Origin: Punica granatum
Lineage: Eukaryota; Streptophyta; Magnoliopsida; Myrtales; Lythraceae
NCBI RefSeq assembly: GCF_007655135.1
Contig: NC_045128.1
Location: forward strand, 5,580,001 to 5,644,000
DNA length: 64,000 nt
Direction of reading: 5' to 3'
The notes below the pieces were generated by a model. It was given only the letters and a program-made list of their open reading frames with translations, was not told the DNA's origin and searched no databases. This document shows positions 42,851 through 55,473 of this stretch, piece after piece. Positions within the stretch are counted from its first letter, which is position 1. Every line of letters begins with the position of its first letter. The translations under genes and the position numbers were made by a program.

Positions 42851-44800
42851 TCGAGTGTCGACATTATATAGTCCAAACATCCAACTCGCGGAAGGATAAA
42901 AGGAAACAAACATGATAGGTAGTTAGTTTTCCATAAGTGACCTACCCTCAAGTTAACTTCCTATTTTCAGGAATGTCACTGCCGTAGTTTTCCATAAGGA
43001 TTCTTTTGGTAAATCAGATGCCCGACCTCTTGCAGAGCTCAATCACGAGTGACCATGTCATGCCCAAACTTTGGTCGCACGATTAACGTCTGTTTCTGGA
43101 TTTCGATGAAGGAAGAAAGGCAATTTCCCATTTTTCGATTTCTCCAAAAAATTAGAGAATTTCTTTTCCCCCCACTTAAAATCCTTGTGGGTTCTTTCAG
43201 CATTCCTCTAAAATTGAGGATTCGTGTGGAGAAAGGAAGAGAATATATATATATATATAAGCAGCTTGTGAATTTAATGTAATGAACGAAATTAGAATTT
43301 CATTCACCAAGAGATAAATACATCACGAGTACATGTAAATATAAATGAAATTCAAACCGAAGAATCTTCTACGATAGCCCACACCGAGTAGAATGGCTAT
43401 GCCAATGTAGTTTAGGCCCGAGGATCTCCGACTTGGGGGTGCTCAAACCGTCGAGGAAGGAATGAACTAGTACCGCGTTGAGATGTCAAGATGAATGGCC
43501 GCGGGGTCGAACTCTTACCTCCTGGAGGATTCGAACTCGGATAGACTGATGTCGTTGAAGACAAGCTTGGCCGCCACCGGTGTATGATCGCCCGAGTTGT
43601 TGAAGACAAACTTGCTGCCATGGGGTCGATTGCTCGAGTCGTTGAGGACAAAGATCCTGCCGCCACGAACAAGCGTCAGCCCAAACCGTGGAGGGTGAGG
43701 CCCTAGCTTTCATGAGCCAGGGGCTATCTACATTACCGCTACTCCTACAATAAGGGCCGCGAGGGGCCGAGGATAAAAGTTATAGAGCAATATTGTGTGT
43801 GTTTATTGAGTGTGTCTCGAATATGTGGAAGCCTCTTCTATTTATAGGTAAAGTTTGGGCGTAATGTATAAGCAGGAGAAAATAAGAATACTTGTACTGG
43901 GAGAACGAGAGCAACAAACTCCTCCCACTAAGTAAATTTGCATGATAATAGGAGATAAGGTTTTTGGAGGTTTTGACCACGTGTTTAAAAAGAAAATTGA
44001 ACATTTGCTTCATTCTCCCAATGCCACGTGTCCTTATTGCATGCCGTACAAGTGATTCAATCAGGCATTGAGATGTGTCCCCAAAAGAATTTTCCCGGAA
44101 ATTAAATTTAAACCGGTAACAACGCGTAGGACATGTCTTCAAAGAAACAATGCATGGACAATTGAGTTTAAATTGCCCTCTTCGGTCGCAGGATTGACGT
44201 GTGGGATGGAAAACAGTTTGATAATCACCAACCAGTTGATCGTATGTTAACAGGGGAGGACTCCCATTTTTGTGCTACCAAACATAATGTTCTTTGAAAT
44301 CTTTTCCGCATTTTCTTCAGCATCAGGGGAATCCTCATTCGGTCAAATAATATCGATAAAATATGTAGCCCATCATGTGAAATGCAAGCTGTGTGGTGCA
44401 TTTTCTGCTTGGTATAGGGAAACTGGCTGAAATCCCAAAATGGATGCTACTGGTTGTCCAATTTACTCGATAATTTAAGTCATCCTTATTTGACGTCTGT
44501 GACAGAGGTTTGAGAATGTCTTTGGATGGGATTGCCTTCATAGTAAGTAAAACTTTCAGAAACAGATGATTGTTCACAATCATAAACACACTACTGCTAC
44601 AATATCACCCGTTGTGACCTTTTTCTATTCTGGTTCCCTTCGCTCGTAGTTTGGTGTGTGCTTAAATCATACTAATCTGATAATCAATCTTTTGCTTCAA
44701 ACTTTGCTCGACTGCAGTGCCGTGATATGATAAATGTCGGCTTCACTAGTGGAATAGTGATGACTCAGTGTGCCAGTTCACTCTGATGCAGAGCTGGAGA
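42851..44800. other. Repeat-like DNA with a minus-strand TATA box
   Basis: No gene recognised. A minus-strand TATAAATAG (about 43838-43847) followed by 'gaagaggcttccac' looks like an LTR or gene promoter. Near 43545-43670 a degenerate ~36-50-bp unit containing 'gttgaagacaa(g/a)cttg(c/g)' recurs three times and keeps a minus-strand Ser/Thr-rich frame (43412-43672) open. The frame at 44335-44589 is unassigned. LTR ends could not be paired. Confidence 0.35.
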
Positions 44801-44842
44801 TGTCTTCTGGCACTTTTTTTTTATAGATAATGCATAATATTA

Positions 44843-47800
44843 TTAATAATTGGAAGAGTCAACAACCGCATTTAGGTTCGAATACCCTTGGAACATACAT
44901 AAAGAGGTGAGATTGAACTTTGAGCCAAATTGGCCTAAGTCATGGGCGAGGGTGTTATCCGATCTTGGAATCCAGGAACATATCCAGTCCGAAAAACTAT
45001 TTAGAGTACGGATAATATCCAAGAATATGCTCCTAATTTTCCACGGAGAGTTGAATGGGTGCAAAATGGCATCGACTAGTATCAGAGCATCACAACGTAA
45101 CCAGATCTTTGGTTCTTCCCTTTCTGCCGCAATTGAGAGTGCTAGGAGTGCTGCTCCATCCTCTACTTGGATTGGCGTGTCATCCTGAGAGGACTGGAAC
45201 CATGAAATGGTTGGAGGACTAAGTGGGTGATGTAGGGAGAGGCAGGATCTACTAGTGCTCCAAGCTGCATCCGTGTTGATAATGCTCCAGTCGGATCCTG
45301 TTGGTTCTTGTGCAGGTTCAAGTTGCATGGACGGCATGTATGAGCTCCTTCTTGCTTTTCTGAGTTGTGTCCTCTTCTGTTGTGCTCCATGAAACAGTCT
45401 TTGATTCTCTTGATGGTCCCATGGAGGTCTGCTGATTTCTGTATGCAAAACATCATTTCGTGAGTTCCACAATTGATATAAGATAATGGCAGCATATAAG
45501 GAAAAACCGATTTTATTAGAGGCGTTTGTAATCAAAGTTCTAGGTGGGCAGACAATGAAGTTTATCAAATCCTCGATGGATGTATATGGGATAACACTTG
45601 ACTATAAGTCCCATGATGATTCCCTCCAAGCAACACGATAAAAGATACAATCTTTGAAAAGATGATCGGGTTTGTCGGAGCTAATTTGGCAGAGAGGACC
45701 GGGGTGTTCTCTTCACTAAACCAGGGAAAGCATTCACTAACAATTCTCCAGAGATGGAGTTTGAAACATTCATGGATTTTCAACTTCCAAATCGCTTTCC
45801 AATCGATTCTATCATTGCATTGGAATCTGTTCTGCTGGTCTATGAGATAAAAGAATTTGACTGAATGCTTCCCTGATGCGTTTGGTGTCCATTGTGCTGC
45901 GTCTTCATAGTCCTCCTGGGGTATGTGGATTCTGAGAATTTTCTCCACTGTGCTTTGCTCGAAGAGGTTTGTGAGTAATGGGGTGTTCCATCTCTTTGGG
46001 TTGAGAAGCATTAGATCGCGTACCTTTAGCTCCAGGTTAGGGGCTATAGTTAAATTAGGGAACGGCCTACAATCTTGCATACCTGGGATCCATGGATCGA
46101 GCCAAACTGAGATGGATGAGCCATTTCCTACAGTGAAGCATGTACTTTCCTGTATAGTGTCCTTGCACCATTAAAGTCCTTTCCAAATAGGCGATGAAGA
46201 TGAGCGGTTGGCTGAATTAAGAAAGTTACCGTACTTTGCCCTAACAGCTCTACCAGTTAGGCTATTGTTTGTTCTTGTTAGAGCCTAAGCTATTTTGGAA
46301 AGCATTGCCTTGTTCAAGTTTTCAGCCCTTCCAAAACCGAGGCCTCCTTCTGATTTTGGCCGACAAATAGAATCCCAATTCTTAGGGGCATAGTAGCTTC
46401 CTTCATCATTAGTAGTGCCCCACCAGAATCTTTTTGTCACTTTGTCTATGGTGTTTAATGTGGATTTGGGTAGCCAAAACAGTGACATGGTGTATATGGC
46501 TGTGTTGTTGACCACCGAGTTAATCAGAGTAGCTCTTCCCCCCCAAGAAAGTGCCTTTGCCTTCCAAGAGGCAAGCTTGCATTTAATCTTATTGATGAGG
46601 AATTGGAAGGATTCCTTTCTTTTCCTTTTGACGAACAACGGGTTCCTCAGATATTTGGCATCCTCCTTTAATTTCCTCATGCAAGGATGATCTTTGCATT
46701 TCTTCTCGTGTTCGCTGGGGTGTTCTTGGAGAAGAAGAGGCTTGATTTGGAGCAATTGACTTCTTGGCCTGACCAGGAGCAGAAGTTGTCCAGTATGCTC
46801 TTGACATTCCTAATGTTTGTTTCTGTTGCTTTCGATAGAATGAGTAGGTCATCTGCAAACATTAAATGTGATATCTGTGGACCTCCCCTACTTATGTGAA
46901 TGCCCTTGATATCACCATTGGCTTCTACCCTGTAGAGGAGCCGAGACAGTATTTTCATCGATATTACAAGAAGGTAAACTGAAATAGGGTCTCCTTGTCT
47001 AATACCTCTAGATGGTGAAAAGTGACCATGGGGCGAGCCATTCAGTAAAATTGAGAATGTGGATGTGGAGATGCATTGGTAAATCCAGGATATGAAAGTT
47101 CAGTGGAATCCAAGTTTTTCCAAGATCTTAACAATGAAGCTCCATTCTAGCTTGTCAAAGGCCTTCATGAAGTTGATTTTCATCCCAATCCATCCTCTGC
47201 ACGCTTTTGTCTTTTTCATTGTGTGAAGATTTCTTGGGCAAGTAGCCCATTTTCGTTGATCCATCTTCCCTCAATGAAAGACGTTTGGTTCGGGGAGATG
47301 ATCCTGTCGAGAAGTGGCTTAAGTCTGTTTGCAATGATTTTTTAGATGACCTTATAGCAAACATTGCATAGACTTATGGGTCTAAAGTCTTTGAAGGTGG
47401 AGGCAAACTGGGATTTAGGAATGAGGCAAATAAAAGTGTTGTTCCACTCTATGAAAATATGCCCCGAGGTGAAGAAGTTTCTTACTGCTGAGCGCAATAG
47501 AGGCTTGACTGTTTCTCCATAGTGTTTGTAGAACAGGGAGGGAACTCCATCAGGTCCTGGGGCTTTTAGCTTTGGAATGGAATTTAAAGCCATTAGGATT
47601 TCCTTATCGTCTGGAATTTGGATTAGCCTCTGGTTTTCGGCTTCAGTGATGGTTTGGCTTATCAGGTCTTCCAGGTCATCTGGTATCACCGGTTGGGAAG
47701 TGTTGAAGATGTCCTGGAAGTTCTTTAGAAAATAATTACCTATCCCTTCCTGATCTTGGCACCATTCTCCGTTTTCGTCCTTGATAGTAGCTATGTGGTT

Positions 47801-48912
47801 TGATCTTCATCGGATGACAGTTGAAAGGTGGAAGAATTTTGAATTTCTATCTCCGTCTTTTAGCCATAACTCCCGCGATTTTTGGCGCCATATAATATCT
47901 TTCGTCACTAGGTTTTCTTCAAGCTTTGCAATTAGTTTTTCCTCTTCACCTTTGGTTTCGGGAGTTGGGTCTTTCCCTTGGATTTCTTCCAATTTCTTCA
48001 TGATTCCTGCAATGTTAGCATCACAAAATCCAAAAACTTCTTTGTTCCAATTCCTAAGGTCTGTCTTGACAAATTTGATTTTAGAGGAGGGCTGATAAGC
48101 CTTTGATCCTAGCACTACTTTATTCCAGGCATTTTTAACAATGGCTTTACTAGATACATCTCGGCTCCAAGCTTCCTTGAATCTAAAAGGTCTAGGTTTG
48201 TTCAAAAACTCCATCCAAAGTTTTAGCAAAATGGGATTGTGGTCTGATCGGATTTGAGGAAGATGGATACGCCTGCCTTAGGGAAAGTAGTTCTCCAATC
48301 ATCATTAGCAATGGCCCTATCTAAGCGCTATCTTATTGAAGCTAGACCTAATCTCTTATTTCGCCAAGTAAAAGGATTTCCAGTGAAGCCCAAATCAATA
48401 CAACCCAATTGGCTAAGAAAGGTACCAAGGAAAGTGCGAGAAGATGAAGCATAAGTACGACCTTCTAGCTTATCAGATGCAGTACAAATTTCATTAAAGT
48501 CTCCAATGATTAGCCAAGGTTTATCAATGGTATTCGCAATATCAGTCAATTTGGCCCAGAAACTAGGTTTTGCATGCAAGTAATGGGGGCCATAAACTGC
48601 AGTGAGGGTCCATGGGGCAAGTAAAACATGATGATTAACAGTCGCATGGACATAATATAAAGAAGATTTGTGGATGGTTACCTTTAATTCGGAGTTCCAA
48701 TGAAGGCATAGGCCACCCATTGCATTTGAGGAATTGAAAGTGAAGATGCCATCGAGGTTACATCGTTGTGCTATTTTACTGCAATACCTGGAGCAGGATT
48801 TGGTTTTAGAAAGAAATATTATACTAGGCCGATACTTTCGAACGAGGAGACATAGAGCTCAAACTATCGGTTCTCCCCTTATACCCCGACAGTTCCAAGC
48901 TAGTAGACTCAT
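44843..48912 (-). pseudogene. LINE ORF2: endonuclease, reverse transcriptase, RNase H
   Basis: It starts MSLLAWNCRGIRGEP with a TGA a few codons later. Endonuclease: IIGDFNEI and GFTGNPFTWRN (48328-48720). RT: LKAPGPDGVP and DFRPISLCNVCYKVI (47342-47689), then FADDLLIL with the catalytic Asp pair (about 46870), then SWGGRATLINSVV and RFWWG. A zf-RVT region follows (45565-46080), and then an RNase H-like domain starting WSIINTDAAW (44843-45568). At least five frame changes or stops separate these blocks, so it is not functional. The order fits the plant L1 clade with C-terminal RNase H. Confidence 0.88.
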
Positions 48913-48986
48913 GGCTTCCTTAGGGGCTTGATTAGGCTCGCCTCCTCGGCCATTTGGACATCATCGATAGCACATCGTCTTCCATC

Positions 48987-50830
48987 TCAATGAGGCTCGG
49001 GGCCTCCGATCTCTTGCATCGAGTGCCAATCCCTATACATTTCTTCTCCTATGGTTATCGCCATTTTCTTTAGAATTCTAGAGAAAGGGGCTGCAAGATT
49101 AAGATAATCTTCAAGGCCCATTTCATTTTTTCTTTTCCTTGGCGGCACGGTGAACCGAGCTTCGAGTTGGAGAGATGCAGCCGGCTTGGAGTGAGGCTGT
49201 GGGTACAGCGGGCCTGAGATGGGCTGGACTGCGGCTTGGGCAAGGCCTTGCTTGGTTTTGGGCTTCGGGATGGCTACAGAGAAGGTGTGGGCTTCGGTAG
49301 AGCTTCGAGCTATGAAAAGGACTGCCCATTGAGTTGGCCTGGGCTTCTGATATGCGAGCATGGACTGGGCTTCTGTAGAGGTTGGGCTCTGCATGGAATT
49401 GGGCCTCAATCTGGGCTTGATCATCGATAAGGCCTGAGTAGAGGGTATCAGTGGCCAGTTCAGTTTGAGAAGGCTTTCGTGCTCCCATCCTCCCCGGCTC
49501 GCAGGAGCTTTCGTGGGGACGACGTAGGAAGTCGTCCTCTGTGTCAGCCTTCTTTCCCTTCTGGCCTGCAACGGTAAAGAGATATCTTGTCTGCGCCGTA
49601 GAAAATTCTTAAGTAGCATTGATTGTGGGTGTATTGTCACTGTCATTCGGCTGAATCAGGTTTGAATCGGGTTGACGGGAGTAGCTTGTTTGCCCTAGTT
49701 TTTGGGGATTTGCGCCTTTGTTGGACTTTGGGGAGGAAGGTTCCAATTGAAGGTGGTGGGTAGCCGTTAGGGTCGTCGGTAGCTGCAGTGGTGTTTCGGT
49801 GACCTGCGGTGGGAGAATATCCATCTGGTTGTCGAAGCGGAGCCACGAGCCATACAGGTTCAGGGGTGCCGGGGTCTCTGAGGTGCAATGAGCTTGATCG
49901 TGTCCCAGGATGCCGCAGTCGTAGCATAAGGTCTTGAGGTATTCGTACTTGAAGAAAACCCAGGTAGGATTCCCCTTCTTTCTGTTGATTCTTCGTCCAG
50001 GGCATAACGGGTTGCTGACTGGAACTTGAACTAAGGCTCTTGGTGTGACGTACCACTTCAGAAGGGATGGAGTATCCTTCCAGTCAATCTCAAGGACTTT
50101 TCTTGCCTTTTCAGCAAGCCTGATGATGTTCGTCTTGGAGAGCAATTCAGGGGGAATGCCTCTGATCTGTATCCAGAAGGTAATTGTCTCAAACTTAATT
50201 TCTTCCAAAGATAATCCCTTATCCCATTGGGTGATCATCATGTGTGCTCCCTGGACGGACCAAGCACGGTGTCTCTCAACGTGTAACATGTCCCACTTGT
50301 CTTTGGAAGGACATATTAGAATATCGTCTGTGTACTTTTTGGGTGATATTGTGACTCCGCGTTTGATGTTCCATGCCTGTAGGAGTCTTGGAATGACTAC
50401 TTTCGGTGGTGGTTGTTTGAAGCCGAATGGTTTTAAGAGGAGAGTTACGGGGATTTCTTCCTGAGCTTCTGTTTCGTTTGACTGGAGGTCAAGGATTTCC
50501 TGAGTATGGTTCATGGATATGGTTGCTGAAGATTTCAGCTAGGGAAGCATCCAGGTCAGTACTTTCCAATGTTGGTGGAGGGGTGTCATGTGGTTTCAAG
50601 ACGGCTTTGTGTTGAATTGAGGGGTAGAGGCTTTGCGATAGGTTGATGGTCGCTTGTTGAGCAGTTGGTTTGTGATCTGTGGGGGTGATGGACAGGTTGA
50701 TACAAGTTCTTGCGGTTAAGTACAGGAGGATGGTTGGGGGAGTAAATGCAATGGAGATTTGCTTGTTGCTAGGATCTTTGGTATAGCTATGCGTTAAATT
50801 GAAGTATCTGACATTCTTTTGAACCTCCAA
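48987..50830 (-). pseudogene. LINE ORF1: DUF4283 and zinc-knuckle protein
   Basis: The main frame 50514-49609 has the DUF4283-type RNA-binding region (ILICPSKDKWDMLHVERHRA ... FWIQIRGIPPELLS) and one CCHC knuckle, CYDCGILGHDQAHC. An overlapping upstream frame (50830-50489) and a downstream Pro/Ser-rich frame (49646-48987) in other phases look like its N- and C-terminal parts after frameshifts. In plant L1 elements this protein coats the RNA. Confidence 0.8.
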
Positions 50831-50918
50831 GGATGGATGTTTCTGTCGTTAACTAAGTAGTTGGAGGTTCATAAGTGCTTGCATTGATGGATTTCCTGTG
50901 CCGGTAGCTACTTGTAGA

Positions 50919-51060
50919 TGTTGAGTTATGAAGCCTGAAGTATTGTGATTCCAGATCCTAAGCCTGAAGCCTGAAGCCTGAAGTACTGGGTAATCAATTT
51001 CGTGTGTCCTTTCTGCTTTTCGTTCATATTGTCTTCCACTATCGTATATTAGACGCAACA
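50919..51060 (+). repeat. Copia left LTR (internally deleted)
   Basis: 142 bp. It agrees with the right LTR at both ends, but the middle part containing the promoter-like 'ccctttataagtagcagc' is missing and replaced by short 'aagcctg' repeats. Confidence 0.9.
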
Positions 51061-51101
51061 ATTAGTATAAGAGCTCGGGTTTGAATCTGGAGCAATCTAC
51101 G

Positions 51102-51683
51102 ATGGATGAAGGAAAATTGGTGATCGAAAAGTTCGATGGATCGGATTACGGGTTTTGGAGGATGCAGATCGAAGATTATCTTTACGGTAAAGATTTGTGG
51201 CAACCTCTAGAAGATAAGCCGATCGGGATGACAAACGCGGAATGGAACGTGTTGGATAGGAAGGCGATGAGTGTGATTCGTCTGTCGCTGTCACGAAACG
51301 TGGCGTTCCATACAGCGAAGGAGAAAACCGCCAAAGGTATACTGCAGGTTTTAGCCGATATGTACGAAAAGCCATCAGCAGCGAACAAGGTTCATCTGAT
51401 GCAGGGGCTGTTTAACCTAAAGATGTCGAAGAGTACTGTTGTTGCCGAACATCTAAATGAGTTCAATTTGATAATGGCTCAATTGACCTCAGTCGATATT
51501 GATTTTGATGACGAAATAAGAGCCCTAAGTTTATTGTCGTCTCTACCAGAAAGTTGGAGCGGAACGGTCACAACTGTTAGTGCTTCAGCGGGGAAGGAGA
51601 AATTAAAGTTTGACGAAGTTCGAGATATGATAGTGAAGAAATTCGCAGAAGAGAATCAAGAAAAACTTCGGGATCAGCTTTGA
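51102..51683 (+). CDS. Copia gag
   Basis: ATG at 51102 opens 193 codons: MDEGKLVIEKFDGSDYGFWR, then the gag-polypeptide (retrotran_gag_2) pattern through LMQGLFNLKMSK and LSSLPESW. It stops at TGA (51681-51683) before the CCHC knuckle, which is read in a later frame at about 51790-51830 (CWNGKKCGHYKNQCK). In intact elements gag continues into pol without a stop. Confidence 0.8.
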   Translation: MDEGKLVIEKFDGSDYGFWRMQIEDYLYGKDLWQPLEDKPIGMTNAEWNVLDRKAMSVIRLSLSRNVAFHTAKEKTAKGILQVLADMYEKPSAANKVHLMQGLFNLKMSKSTVVAEHLNEFNLIMAQLTSVDIDFDDEIRALSLLSSLPESWSGTVTTVSASAGKEKLKFDEVRDMIVKKFAEENQEKLRDQL

Positions 51684-51779
51684 ATACAGAAAATAGAGGC
51701 AGATCAGAATTAAGGAATTCGAATTGAGGCAAACCGAAAACTAGAAATAAATATAAGTCAAGAAAAGACAAAAGTTCAA

Positions 51780-54700
51780 TTGAGTGCTGGAATGGTAAGA
51801 AATGTGGTCATTACAAGAATCAGTGTAAGGCACCGAGAAAGGAAAGGAAAGATGACAACTCAGCCTATGTGGCAACCGAGGAGATTAGTGACGCATTGAT
51901 TTTGAGTTTTAGCAGTCCGTTGGAATCATGGGTTTTGGATTCTGGAGCATCGTTTCATTCCTGTCCTAATGCCGATATAATGGAGAATTATACTTCTTGT
52001 AATTTTGGTAAGGTTTATCTTGCTGATGATGAGCCTTTGGAGATCGCAGGGAAGGGAGATGTTCGGATTAAAACACCGAATGGACTCATATGGCAGTTGC
52101 GTGGTGTGCGGCACATTCCTGGTTTGAAGAGGAATTTGATTTCTGTAGGGCAGTTGGACGACGAGGGTTATGACCTATCTTTTGGCTTTAGTTCTTGGAA
52201 AATAATCAAAAGGGCCATGGTGGTGGCTCGAGGTAAGAAGGAGAGTACATTGTACATGACCGTGAACAACCATGATAGCATTGCACTCGCCAGTGCAAAC
52301 AGCGATGCAGATTTGTGGCATTGCAGGTTGGCCACATGAGTGAGAAAGGGATGAAACAGTTATGTTCAAAGGGCAAACTACCAGGTCTAAAAACAGTTGA
52401 GCTTGGATTATGCGAGGATTGTGTATTCATGATGTAGAAAAGAGTTAGTTTTTCTAAGGCTGGTAGAACTTTGAAGGAGCAGAAGTTGGAGCTGGTACAT
52501 AGTGACTTATGGGGACCAGCATCGGTCACATCTCTTGATGGCGCATCATATTACATGACCTTCATTGACGACTCCACGAGGAAGGTATGGGTTTATTTTC
52601 TTAAACGTAAATCTGACGCTTTTAATACTTTCAGAAAGTGGAAAGCTTGGTAGAAAATGAAACAGGCCTGAAGGTGAAGTGTTTGAGATCTGATAATGGT
52701 GGAGAATATGAGCTCGATGAGTTCAAAGAGTACTGTGCTGTGAATGGTATTCGCATGGAGAAAACTGTTAGAGGGACTCTTCAACAGAACGAGATTGCAG
52801 AACGAATGAACAGAACCTTGAATGACGTGCTAGGTGCATGCGATTGAAGTGTGGGTTACCGAAGACATTTTGGGCAAATGCAGTTAACACTGCTGCTTTC
52901 TTAATTAAAAGAGGACCATCAGTTCCTTTGGATAACAGCATACCAGAGAGGCTTGAAGTGGTAAAGAGGTGTACCTGTCATTTCTTAAAGTATTTAGTTG
53001 TGTTTCGTATGTTCATGTCAATACTACTGCTAGAAGTAAACTGGATGCAAAATCTGTGAAATGTACTTTTATTGGATATGGCGATGATGAATTTGGTTAT
53101 ACATTTTGGGATGATTGGAATCGAAAAATAATTCGAAGTCGGGATGTCATATTTAATGACCATATTTTGTACAAAGACAGGTCGGGTGCACCAGACATTG
53201 ACAGTGCAGGTACTCGGGTTAAAAGCCCTCAGTTTGTTGAATTGGATATTTCAAACTCACATGTTAGCAGAATTCAGAATGACCAGGAGGTTGTTGAGGC
53301 AGAACCAAGTACGCCAGTAATTCCATTGAGGAGATCAGAAAGACAACATCACGCACCGGAAAGGTACTCGCCCTCTTTACACTATCTTTTGTTGACTGAT
53401 AGTGGTAAGCCAGAATGTTATGCCGAGGCTATACAGAGTGAGCACTCGAGCAAGTGGGAGCTTGCAATGGAAGATGAAATGAATTCTTTAATGTCCAATA
53501 GCACGTGGGAACTAGTTGAGCTTCCAAAGGGTAAGAAAGCATTGCATAACAAGTGGGTTTATAGAATTAAAGAAGAGGCAGATGGAAGTAAGTGTTACAA
53601 GGCAAGGTTGGTTGTGAAGGGTTTTCAGCAGAAACAAGGTATTGATTATACAGATATATTCTCTCCTATTGTGAAGCTAACTACTATTAGATTAGTTTTG
53701 AGCATAGTTGCTACAGAGAATTTATTGTTAGAGCAGATGGATGTAAAAACAACCTTTCTTCATGGTGGTCTTAATGAAGACATTTATATGAAGCAACCAG
53801 AGGGATACTTGTCTGAAGGTAGCAGTGAGCTTGTGTGTAAGCTACAAAAAAGTTTGTATAGTTTGAAACAAGCCCTGAGACAGTGGTATATGAAGTTTGA
53901 TGGATTCATGCATGAGATCGAGTTTGTCAGATGCAATGCTGATCATTGTTGTTACTTCAAGAGGTTTGACAATAGCTTTATTATTTTGCTATTATATGTT
54001 GATGATATGTTGATAGCAGGCTCTTGTGCTCAAGATGTGAATAAGTTGAAGAAGCAATTGTCCAAACAGTTTGAAATGAAGGATCTTGGAGAGGCTAAAC
54101 AAATCCTAGGAATGAGGATTAATCGGGATAAAGTGGCAGGAAAGTTATTCCTTTCACAGGCTGAATACATTGAAAAAGTTTTGAAGAGATTCCGTATGGA
54201 TGAAGCAAAGCCAATTAGTACTTCTATGGGCAGCCATTTTAAGCTATCAAAAAGGGATTCACCTAAAAGTGATTCAGAGCGTGCTCATATGGAGAAAACT
54301 CCCTATCCTTCAGCAGTTGGAAGTATTATGTATGCTATGGTGTGTACTAGACCAGATATTACGCATGCAGTGGGAGTTGTGAGCAGATATATAAGTAATC
54401 CGGGTAAGTAGCATTGGAAAGCAGTAAAGTGGATCTTCAGATACTTGCGAGGTACCACAGAGAGAGCTCTATGTTTCGAAGGCAAGCACATGGTTTTGAA
54501 TGGTTATGTTGATGCTGACTTGGCAGGTGATCTTGATAAAAGGAAGAGTACTACCGAGTACGTGTTTACATTTAGTGGTACATCGGTTTCTTGGGCTTCT
54601 AAGTTGCAGAAGACAGTGACTTTGTCTACTACAGAAGCGGAGTATATAGCAGTGACAGAGGCTAATAAAGAAATGATATGGCTACAGAATTTCTTGTGTG

Positions 54701-55002
54701 AACTGAGGAAAGAGCAGAAGAACAGTATTCTTTACAGCGACAGTTAAAGCGCTATTTTCTTAGCTAAGAATCCAGCTTTTCATTCGAGAACGAAGCACAT
54801 TGAGTTGAAGTATCATTACATTCGACATCTCTTGGAAAAGAAGGCTTTGCAACTAATGAAGATTCGTGGAAGTGAGAATTCTACTGAGATGTTAACTAAG
54901 GCTGTGACCTTAGAGAAGTTGAAGCTATGCATGTCTTCAACTGGCCTTGGAACTAAAGAGTTCGACGATTGGCGCCGCCATCATTTTATGGGTATTTGTT
55001 GA
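51780..55002 (+). pseudogene. Copia pol: protease, integrase, RT, RNase H (broken)
   Basis: Protease: WVLDSGASFH (51869-52339). Integrase: HSDLWGPA and FIDDSTRKVWVYFL, then CLRSDNGGEY and QNEIAERMNRT (52471-52850). RT: KARLVVKGFQQKQGIDYTDI and the YVDDMLIAG active site (52969-54411). RNase H: VDADLAGD and STTEAEYIAV (54445-55002). Lesions: frame changes near 52335, 52640, 52845 and 52970, a TAG near 52435, a TAG at 54409, and a CAA-to-TAA change at 54745 (SDS*SAIFLAKNP). It cannot make a working polyprotein. Confidence 0.88.
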
Positions 55003-55054
55003 TTGTGAAGATGAAGAGATAATTACATTCGTGTTCAGCCTTCAAGTGGGAGAT

Positions 55055-55308
55055 TGTTGAGTTATGGAGCCTGAAATACTGTGATTCCAGATCGAGAGCG
55101 GCGATCCAACTCAAGAAATTAGGGTTTGTTCCCTTTATAAGTAGCAGCTTATATCTCTTGTAACCTAAACTCAAGAAATAGTACAATACCTGGCTTGGCG
55201 GCACCCTCAGACGTAGTCAGAATTTCTGACGAACTGGATAATCAATTTCGGGCGTCTTTTCTGCTTTTTGTTCATATTGTCTTCCACTATCGTATATTAG
55301 ACGCAACA
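55055..55308 (+). repeat. Copia right LTR
   Basis: 254 bp, TG...CA, with a TATA-like 'ccctttataagtag' in the middle and the same 3' third as the left LTR ('ttcatattgtcttccactat'). Confidence 0.9.
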
Positions 55309-55473
55309 GTAGATTGAGATGACTTGAACACTTACTTGTTTGAATGAAGCAAGCTCAGAGGAGGTGCGGAAGAGGTAGAGAAGAAAGAAGCTTTCAACTA
55401 AGGGAAGAGAGAGAAGCTCTCAAGTTAGAGAGAGACTGCGACCATGAAGACTATGTTTTGTCTTCTGGCACTT

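Larger units (their letters stand above)
50919..55308 (+). mobile_element. Tnt1-like Ty1/copia retrotransposon nested in the LINE
   Basis: The left LTR 50919-51060 (142 bp) and right LTR 55055-55308 (254 bp) both begin TGTTGAGTTATG and end AGACGCAACA; the left one lacks about 110 internal bases and has 'cctgaag' repeated instead. GTAGA flanks both ends (50914-50918, 55309-55313). The region after the left LTR (attagtataagagctcgg) resembles the methionine-tRNA primer-binding site; a purine tract (AAGTGGGAGAT) precedes the right LTR. The gag-pol order is that of copia (gag, protease, integrase, RT, RNase H). It is inserted between LINE ORF1 and the LINE's 5' target duplication. Confidence 0.92.
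44816..55458 (-). mobile_element. Full-length L1-type LINE, split by a copia element
   Basis: A 15-bp direct duplication TGTCTTCTGGCACTT flanks the whole unit (44801-44815 and 55459-55473). Next to the left copy is a T-run (to 44822), i.e. the poly(A) tail of a minus-strand LINE. Without the nested copia (50919-55308 plus GTAGA), the element is about 6.2 kb. Order on the minus strand: 5' region with the copia insertion, ORF1 (DUF4283/zinc knuckle), ORF2 (endonuclease, reverse transcriptase, zf-RVT, RNase H), tail. Both ORFs carry frameshifts and stops. Confidence 0.9.
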
